From Actinoplanes auranticolor (lineage in GTDB: Bacteria; Actinomycetota; Actinomycetes; Mycobacteriales; Micromonosporaceae), in NCBI RefSeq assembly GCF_018332655.1, contig NZ_BOQL01000066.1, positions 186,001 to 250,000 on the forward strand: DNA of 64,000 nt, written 5' to 3'. Position numbers and translations under genes: made by a program. Position 1 is the stretch's first letter. Each line of letters starts with the position of its first letter. The notes below the pieces were generated by a model. That model did no database searches. It saw only the letters and a program-made list of their open reading frames with translations, and was not told the DNA's origin. Positions 58,479 through 64,000 of the stretch are shown one piece after another.

Positions 58479-59519
58479 ATGAACCGATCGATCTGGGCGT
58501 GGGTGCGGGTACTCGGCGGGGTGGGGATCCTCGCCGTGTTGCTCTGGCGCCTGGGTACCGGCGCCTTCATCGACGGGCTGCGGGTGATCGACGGCCCCGC
58601 ACTGGCCCTGGCGTTCACCATCGGGGTCGCGACCACGGTGTTGTCCGCGTGGCGCTGGTGCCTGGTGGCCCGCGGTCTGGGCATGACGCTGTCGCTGCGG
58701 GGCGCGATCGCCGACTACTACAAAGCGCTGTTCATCAACGCGGCCCTGCCCGGCGGCGTGCTCGGTGACGTCGACCGGGCGGTACAGCACGGCCGGGAAG
58801 AGGGCGACGTGGGCCGCAGCGTGCGGGCGGTGGTGCTGGAGCGGACCGCCGGGCAGGTGGTGCTGCTCACCGTGGGCGTGACGGTGCTGCTGACCGTACC
58901 GTCGCCGGTCCTGTCCCACCTGCAGGCCAACGCCCGCGGGCTCGCCGTCGCGGCCGCGACCACAGTCGGCCTCGCGGCCCTGGCCATCTTCGCGGTCGGG
59001 CGGCTGCGCAGCGGCGCGTCCCGGTGGGCGCGCGCCGCGCGGACCGGGATCACCGAGGTCCGCTCCGGGCTGCTGGCCCGGCGCAACTGGCCGGGCATCG
59101 TGCTGGCCTCGACGATCGTGCTGGCCGGGCACCTCGCGACCTTCCTGGTCGCCGCCCGCGCCGCCGGCTCGGACGCCTCGCTGCTGCGCCTGGCCCCGCT
59201 GATGCTGCTCGCGCTGCTGGCGATGGCCCTGCCGCTGAACGTCGGGGGCTGGGGGCCGCGCGAGGGCGTGGCCGCGTGGGCGTTCGGCGCCGCCGGGCTC
59301 AGCGCCACCCAGGGCCTGACCATCGCCGTGGTGTACGGCCTGTTCGCCTTCGTGGCCGCGCTGCCCGGTCTGGTGGTGATCGTCACCCGGGCGCTCGCCG
59401 GTGCGCGGGCGAAGGCCCGGATCCGGGCCGCCGCCGTGGTCACGGTGGCTGCGCCGGTCGCCGCGCCCCCGCAGAAGATTGTGCTCCCGGTGCGGGAACT
59501 GGTCAGCAGCGGTGCATGA
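58479..59519 (+). CDS. UPF0104 / LPG-synthase TM-region-type membrane protein
   Basis: 346 aa, about eight helices. The family segments ALFINAALPGGVLGDVDRAV, VLERTAGQVVLL and LNVGGWGPREGVAAWAFG match the flippase-like part of lysylphosphatidylglycerol synthases (AglD/UPF0104), without an aminoacyl-transferase domain. It likely moves or anchors a lipid-linked product across the membrane. It lies 60 bp after the methyltransferase on the same strand. Confidence 0.9.
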   Translation: MNRSIWAWVRVLGGVGILAVLLWRLGTGAFIDGLRVIDGPALALAFTIGVATTVLSAWRWCLVARGLGMTLSLRGAIADYYKALFINAALPGGVLGDVDRAVQHGREEGDVGRSVRAVVLERTAGQVVLLTVGVTVLLTVPSPVLSHLQANARGLAVAAATTVGLAALAIFAVGRLRSGASRWARAARTGITEVRSGLLARRNWPGIVLASTIVLAGHLATFLVAARAAGSDASLLRLAPLMLLALLAMALPLNVGGWGPREGVAAWAFGAAGLSATQGLTIAVVYGLFAFVAALPGLVVIVTRALAGARAKARIRAAAVVTVAAPVAAPPQKIVLPVRELVSSGA

Positions 59520-59592
59520 CGCCATCCCCGCCGGCCGTTCGCCTTATGGTGGACGCCGGAGTGACGATGGTCGCTCCCGAGGAGGACCGTCT

Positions 59593-60282
59593 GTGCTGGA
59601 TCGACCGTACGTGCTGCTCAGCTGTGGGATGTCCATCGACGGATACGTGGACAGCCCGAGCGACGAACGGCTGCTGCTCTCCAACGACGCCGATTTCGAC
59701 CGGGTCGATGAGGTACGGGCGGGTTGCGACGCGATCCTGGTCGGCGCGACCACGGTCCGGGTGGACAACCCGCGGCTGCTGATCCGCGACGAGAACCGCC
59801 GCCGCGCCCGGCTCGCCCGCGGGCTCCCGCCGGACCCGGTCAAGGTGACCGTGACCAGCACCTGCGACCTGGATCCGGCGGCCCGGTTCTTCACCCTGGG
59901 CGACGCCGACAAGCTGGTCTACTGCGCCACCCGCGCGCTGCCGGGCGCCGAGGAGCGTATCGGCAAGGTGGCCACGGTGATCGACGGCGGCGACCCGCTC
60001 GACCTGCACCGGGTGGTCAGCGACCTGTCGGTGCGGGGCGTCGGACGGCTGATGGTCGAGGGCGGCGGCACGATCCACACCGGCTTCCTCACCGCCGGGC
60101 TCGCCGACGAGCTGCAGCTGGTGGTGGCCCCGTTCTTCGTCGGGGACTCGCGGGCGCCGCGTTTCGTCGGCGACGGCGACTTCCCGTGGGGCCCGCAGCG
60201 CCGGGCGGACCTCACCGAGGTCCGGCAGATCGGCGACGTGGTGCTGCTGCGCTACGCCCTGTCCGACCGCTACCGCGACTGA
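59593..60282 (+). CDS. RibD C-terminal-type reductase
   Basis: 229 aa from GTG 59593 (GAGGAGGAC upstream). DHFR-like NADPH fold: VLLSCGMSIDGYVDSP, DAILVGATTVRVDNPRLLI, LDPAARFF and LMVEGGGTIHTGFL. In riboflavin synthesis this domain reduces the ribose of the pyrimidine made by GTP cyclohydrolase II, and the next gene encodes exactly that enzyme. No deaminase domain is present. It may make the reduced ribityl pyrimidine for this locus. Confidence 0.9.
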   Translation: MLDRPYVLLSCGMSIDGYVDSPSDERLLLSNDADFDRVDEVRAGCDAILVGATTVRVDNPRLLIRDENRRRARLARGLPPDPVKVTVTSTCDLDPAARFFTLGDADKLVYCATRALPGAEERIGKVATVIDGGDPLDLHRVVSDLSVRGVGRLMVEGGGTIHTGFLTAGLADELQLVVAPFFVGDSRAPRFVGDGDFPWGPQRRADLTEVRQIGDVVLLRYALSDRYRD

Positions 60283-60331
60283 GCAAGCCGTGATCTGGTT
60301 ATCTGAACTGTCCGATCGAAATGGGGGGCCG

Positions 60332-60994
60332 ATGTCCGAGACGGCCGGCTGGGGGACGCTCGACGTGGGGACGATCCCGCAAGCCACGGTACGGACGGGC
60401 GTCACGGTCCCGCTGCGCTTCGCCGACGGCTACACCACCACCGCCCGGGTGCTGACCTTCAACGGCCTGGTCGACGGCCGCGAGCACCTGGCGCTGGGCC
60501 TGGGCGACTGGGAACGTGCCGTACGGACGACGCCGCTGGTGCGCCCGCACAGCGAATGCCTGACCGGGGACGTGTTCGGCAGCCAGCGCTGCGACTGCGG
60601 CCCGCAGCTGCGCGAGGCGGTCGAACGCATCGCCGAGCCGGGCGGCCTGCTGCTCTACCTGCGCCAGGAGGGCCGCGGCATCGGCCTGTACGCCAAGCTG
60701 GACGCGTACGCGCTGCAGGACGCCGGGCTGGACACGTACGAGGCGAACGTGGCCCTGGGCCGCGGCGAGGACGAGCGCGACTACACGGCGGCGGCGCAGA
60801 TGCTGCTGGCGCTGGGAGCCGCACGGATCCGGCTGCTGAGCAACAACCCGGACAAGGCGGCCCAGCTGGAAGCCCGCGGCGTGCAGGTCACCGAGCGCAT
60901 CCCGACCGGGGTGCACCTGTCGGCGGCGAACCTGCGCTACCTGGCGACCAAGGCCACCCACACCGCCCACACCCTGGACCTGCCCGGCCTGTAG
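60332..60994 (+). CDS. ribA: GTP cyclohydrolase II
   Basis: 220 aa from ATG 60332. The zinc Cys set is present (CLTGDVFGSQRCDCG), followed by LLLYLRQEGRGIGLYAK with the Tyr seen at the catalytic place in E. coli RibA, and LLSNNPDKAAQLEARGV. It opens GTP to the diamino-pyrimidine with loss of formate. There is no fused RibB domain, so it stands alone. Pairing with the RibD-C reductase suggests a second, non-housekeeping supply of this intermediate. Confidence 0.93.
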   Translation: MSETAGWGTLDVGTIPQATVRTGVTVPLRFADGYTTTARVLTFNGLVDGREHLALGLGDWERAVRTTPLVRPHSECLTGDVFGSQRCDCGPQLREAVERIAEPGGLLLYLRQEGRGIGLYAKLDAYALQDAGLDTYEANVALGRGEDERDYTAAAQMLLALGAARIRLLSNNPDKAAQLEARGVQVTERIPTGVHLSAANLRYLATKATHTAHTLDLPGL

Positions 60995-61076
60995 GGAGCC
61001 GCCCGTCGCCGCAGCCGCCACGAGGCGGCCATGTACGGGACGACGCCCGGTCATCTCGTTCTGCCACGGTGCGGCG

Positions 61077-62420
61077 GTGCGTGGTGATGACACGACCACG
61101 GGGCCGGCACCGGTGCTGCGCCGCGGGCAGGTGCAGACGGCTGCCGGCTGTGCCGGTGCGGTGCTCGTCACGGTCGGCGCGCTCCTGGGCCGGCCCGGGC
61201 TGGTCCACGTCTACGCCGGCCTGGCCCTGCTCGTCCTGGCCTGGTGGCGGTACGACCGCCACGGCAGCGCCCGGCCCTGGGTGACGCTGGCCCTGTGGGC
61301 GGGCCCGCTGCTGGCCGCCCCGCCGCTGTTCAGCCGGGACGTCTACAGCTACCTGGCGCAGGGCCTGATGATCGCCGACGGGCTCGACGTCTACCGGCAC
61401 GGCCCGGCGGCCCTCGGCGGGCCGATCGCCGAGCGGGTCCCGGCCGTCTGGCAGGACACCCCGAGCCCCTACGGCCCGGTGTCGATGCTGGTCAGCCGGG
61501 CGGTGACGGCGGTGACGGGCGAGCACGCGGCCGCCGGGGTGCTGGCCATGCGCCTCGTGGCGCTCGGCGCGCTGGTGCTGATCGGGCTCGTCGTGCCGCT
61601 GCTGGCGCCCGGCCATGCCCCGGCCGTCTTCCGCCTGGTGGTGCTGAACCCGCTGGTGCTCATCCATCTCGTCGGGGGCGCCCACAACGACGCGCTGATG
61701 GTCGGCCTGCTCGCGGTGGGGCTGGCCGCTGCCGTACGGGACCGGCCGGTGGTCGCGGCCGCCCTGGTCACCGCGGCCACGCTGGTCAAGGCTCCGGCCG
61801 CGCTCGGGCTGGTGGCCGTGGCCGTGCTCTGGGCGGCGCGATCGCCGGGCCGCCGGCCGGGCGTGCGCGCGAGCCTCGGGACGGGAGCAGTGGCGGCCGC
61901 GTGCACCGTCGTCGTCACCGCGGTCGCGGGCACGGGGTACGGCTGGATCGGCGCCCTGGACACCCCCATCTCCTCGGACAACTGGTCCCCGACCGCGCTC
62001 CTGGGGCGCTGGACCGCCGCCGTGTTCGCCCACGACGACGTGGGAGCGGCCCTGTCCGTCCAGCTCTGGCGCTGGGCGGGGGTGCTGGCCACGCTGATCG
62101 TGGCGGGTCTGGTGTGGACGTACCGGAACCGGATCGGGGTGCTGCCCGGCCTCGGCCTGGTCCTGCTCGCCGTGGTCGCGTTCGGCCCCGCCCTGCGCCC
62201 CTGGTACGTCGTCTGGGGGCTGCTGCCGCTGGCCGCCGGATGGCCCGGTTCGCACCGCCGGCTGGCTGTGCTGTGTACGGTGCTCACCCCGGTCGTGCTG
62301 CCCGACGGATACGCCGCCGACCTGACCGAGGTGCTGGCCGCCGTCCTGGGAGTGCTGCTCGGCGCGGCGGTGTCCGGGCTGGTCCGGCTGCCGGTCCCGG
62401 CCCGGGCGGTGCCCCGGTGA
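61077..62420 (+). CDS. mptB: polyprenol-P-mannose alpha-1,6-mannosyltransferase (MptB-like)
   Basis: 447 aa from GTG 61077; about 12 helices. The GT-C motif is FSRDVYSYLAQGLMIADG with its acidic pair, and NPLVLIHLVGGAHNDALMVG is the MptA/MptB family block. In mycobacteria such enzymes extend the mannan core using polyprenyl-phosphate mannose outside the membrane. Its stop overlaps the next mannosyltransferase start (GTGA). Confidence 0.88.
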   Translation: MRGDDTTTGPAPVLRRGQVQTAAGCAGAVLVTVGALLGRPGLVHVYAGLALLVLAWWRYDRHGSARPWVTLALWAGPLLAAPPLFSRDVYSYLAQGLMIADGLDVYRHGPAALGGPIAERVPAVWQDTPSPYGPVSMLVSRAVTAVTGEHAAAGVLAMRLVALGALVLIGLVVPLLAPGHAPAVFRLVVLNPLVLIHLVGGAHNDALMVGLLAVGLAAAVRDRPVVAAALVTAATLVKAPAALGLVAVAVLWAARSPGRRPGVRASLGTGAVAAACTVVVTAVAGTGYGWIGALDTPISSDNWSPTALLGRWTAAVFAHDDVGAALSVQLWRWAGVLATLIVAGLVWTYRNRIGVLPGLGLVLLAVVAFGPALRPWYVVWGLLPLAAGWPGSHRRLAVLCTVLTPVVLPDGYAADLTEVLAAVLGVLLGAAVSGLVRLPVPARAVPR

Positions 62421-63556
62421 GGTGGCGGCTCGCACTCGTGCTGGGCGCGGCGGGCGTCGCCGGCGTCTTCCTGGCCACGGTGCCGACCTTCCGGCACTTC
62501 TTCGACCTGGGCGTCTACCGCGGCGCGGTCCACCACTGGCTGATCGACGGCGGCGACCTGTACGCCTACCGCTATCGGGGCACGGCCTACGGGTTCACCT
62601 ACCCGCCGTTCGCCGCCCTGGTGCTCAGCCCGCTGGCCCTGCTGGCGTGGCCGGTCGCGATCGCCGCATCGATGCTGGTCAACGCGGGGGCCGTGGCGTG
62701 GCTGGTGCGCCGGTTGCGACCGGCCGCCGGCTGGACCGAAGGCGCGCTGCTGGTCGTGGCGGTGCTCGTGTTCGAGCCGGCCCGGGACACGATCAGTTTC
62801 GGCCAGGTCAACCTCGTACTGCTGGTGCTGGTCATCACCGACCTGGTCGCTCTGCGGCGGGGCTCACGCTGGGCGGGCGTGGGCATCGGCATCGCCACGG
62901 CGATCAAGCTGACCCCGGCGGTCTTCATCGGTTACCTGCTCGTCAGCCGCCGGTACCGGGCGGCCGCCGTCGCCACTGGCACGACCGCCGCCGCCACTCT
63001 GCTGGCCGGCCTGCTGGCGCCGGGCGCCTCGTGGACGTTCTGGACCAGTGCGGTCTGGGACACCGCCCGGGTCGGCCGGCTGGACTACGTCTCCAACCAG
63101 TCGCTGCGGGGTGTCGTCGCCCGCCTCGACGGCGATGCCGGGTGGTGGCTCGCCGCGGTGGCGCTCGTGCTGGCGGTCTGGTGGCTGCGGGCCCGGCGGG
63201 CCGCCGCGGCCGGCGACGACCTGGCCGGGTTCGCGCTGACCGGGGCGCTGGCCTGCCTGCTCAGCCCGGTGACCTGGGTGCACCACCTGGTGTGGCTGCT
63301 GCCGGCGCTGGCCGTGCTGATGGACCGGCGGGGCCGGACCGTCGTGGCGGCGCTCTGGGTGGTCCTGAGCAGCAGTGTCGTGTGGCTGTGGTGGGCCGAC
63401 CCGTCCGGCTGGGGAGCCGCCGCCGGCAGTAACACGTACGTGTGGATCACCGGGGGGCTGTTGTTCCTGCTACCGGTCGGGACCGGCGCGGCGATCCGGA
63501 CGTTGTCCACAGGGTCCGGGCCCGCCCCGGGGGAAGTCACTACTATCGCGGAGTGA
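62417..63556 (+). CDS. GT87 (DUF2029) membrane mannosyltransferase
   Basis: 379 aa from GTG 62417. About ten helices; GT-C hallmark FDLGVYRGAVHHW and the FTYPPFAALVLSPLALL block, IKLTPAVFIGYLL and SPVTWVHHLVWLLPAL are typical of GT87 polyprenol-phosphate-mannose transferases. It probably adds mannose branches to the acceptor of the upstream MptB-like enzyme. Its stop overlaps the recQ start by 4 bp. Confidence 0.9.
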   Translation: MRWRLALVLGAAGVAGVFLATVPTFRHFFDLGVYRGAVHHWLIDGGDLYAYRYRGTAYGFTYPPFAALVLSPLALLAWPVAIAASMLVNAGAVAWLVRRLRPAAGWTEGALLVVAVLVFEPARDTISFGQVNLVLLVLVITDLVALRRGSRWAGVGIGIATAIKLTPAVFIGYLLVSRRYRAAAVATGTTAAATLLAGLLAPGASWTFWTSAVWDTARVGRLDYVSNQSLRGVVARLDGDAGWWLAAVALVLAVWWLRARRAAAAGDDLAGFALTGALACLLSPVTWVHHLVWLLPALAVLMDRRGRTVVAALWVVLSSSVVWLWWADPSGWGAAAGSNTYVWITGGLLFLLPVGTGAAIRTLSTGSGPAPGEVTTIAE

Positions 63557-64000
63557 CTTCCGCCCCCGAGATCCCCCGGTCCGCCACCGACGTGCTCAAC
63601 CGGGTCTTCGGCTACGCCGCGTTCCGCGGCGAGCAGCGCGAGATCATCGAGCACGTCATCGCCGGCGGCGACGCCCTCGTGCTGATGCCCACCGGCGGCG
63701 GCAAGTCGCTGTGTTATCAGATCCCCGCGCTGGTCCGCGACGGCGTCGCCGTGGTGATCTCCCCGCTGATCGCCCTGATGCAGGACCAGGTCGACGCGCT
63801 GCGCACGCTCGGCGTGCGGGCCGGCTTCCTCAACTCGACGCAGGATCTCACCGAGCGCCGGCGCGTGGAGCAGGCCTTCGTCGCCGGCGAGCTCGACCTG
63901 CTCTACGTGGCGCCCGAGGGCCTCGGCGTCCCGGCCACCCAGCGGCTGCTCGACCGCGGCCGGATCGCGCTGTTCGCCATCGACGAGGCGCACTGCGTGT
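63553..64000 (+). CDS. recQ: RecQ DNA helicase, N-terminal part (runs off window)
   Basis: GTG 63553 overlaps the GT87 stop (GTGA). The first 149 codons encode FGYAAFRGEQREIIEHVI (motif 0), MPTGGGKSLCYQIPAL (Walker A), VISPLIALMQDQVDAL and the DEAH-type box at FAIDEAHC just before the edge, all typical of RecQ. The enzyme unwinds DNA 3' to 5' in repair. The rest is outside the window. Confidence 0.95.
   Translation, partial: MTSAPEIPRSATDVLNRVFGYAAFRGEQREIIEHVIAGGDALVLMPTGGGKSLCYQIPALVRDGVAVVISPLIALMQDQVDALRTLGVRAGFLNSTQDLTERRRVEQAFVAGELDLLYVAPEGLGVPATQRLLDRGRIALFAIDEAHCV

Overview
This is a very GC-rich chromosomal stretch with many GTG starts, short intergenic gaps and frequent 4-bp ATGA/GTGA overlaps. 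These traits, F420-type oxidoreductase chemistry, an actinobacterial mannosyltransferase pair and the style of the regulators point to an actinomycete, most probably a Micromonosporaceae relative such as Actinoplanes. The genus is an inference. No rRNA, tRNA, prophage, insertion sequence or CRISPR array was seen.

Left part (1-17 kb): an Ebo-type UbiA prenyltransferase and inositol-phosphate synthase-like pair; an NmrA-like reductase with an AraC regulator; a Ser/Thr kinase divergent from a TPR-GGDEF diguanylate cyclase; a PucR regulator divergent from a ferredoxin-reductase/acyl desaturase/alditol oxidase run; an ArsR-DHFR-like-SRPBCC operon; and bluB behind a cobalamin riboswitch. The intergenic DNA from 12.4 to 17.1 kb holds four different short tandem-repeat arrays, three of which include the stop codon of a flanking gene.

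Middle part (17-50 kb): a dicarboxylate symporter with a CitA/DcuS-type two-component system, a class A PBP, a lipoprotein hydrolase, an F420 oxidoreductase, a NarL-type two-component system, and then a long series of small regulator/enzyme modules: MarR-azoreductase, TetR-SDR, TetR-MFS, OhrR, TetR-MDR reductase, TetR-FAD monooxygenase and HxlR-CMD-nitronate monooxygenase. Most of these carry a readable palindromic operator between regulator and target. Between them lie a PfkB kinase, a family 2 glycosyltransferase followed by a 53-aa LALTG-type membrane peptide, a secreted polyester hydrolase/cutinase of the PETase family, two tandem APH-type kinases, htpG, a heme/flavin transmembrane reductase and an Excalibur protein.

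Right part (51-64 kb): several alpha/beta hydrolases and a BtuF-like protein, then a long co-directional block: MDR-type dehydrogenase, a 6-pyruvoyl-tetrahydropterin-synthase-like protein lacking key catalytic residues, GT4 glycosyltransferase, methyltransferase, LPG-synthase/UPF0104 membrane protein, RibD-C reductase, GTP cyclohydrolase II, MptB-like and GT87 mannosyltransferases, then recQ running off the edge. A divergent CDP-alcohol phosphatidyltransferase sits at its head. This block looks like a dedicated pathway linking GTP-derived pterin/pyrimidine chemistry to glycosylation and membranes, and it is the best candidate for an undescribed system.
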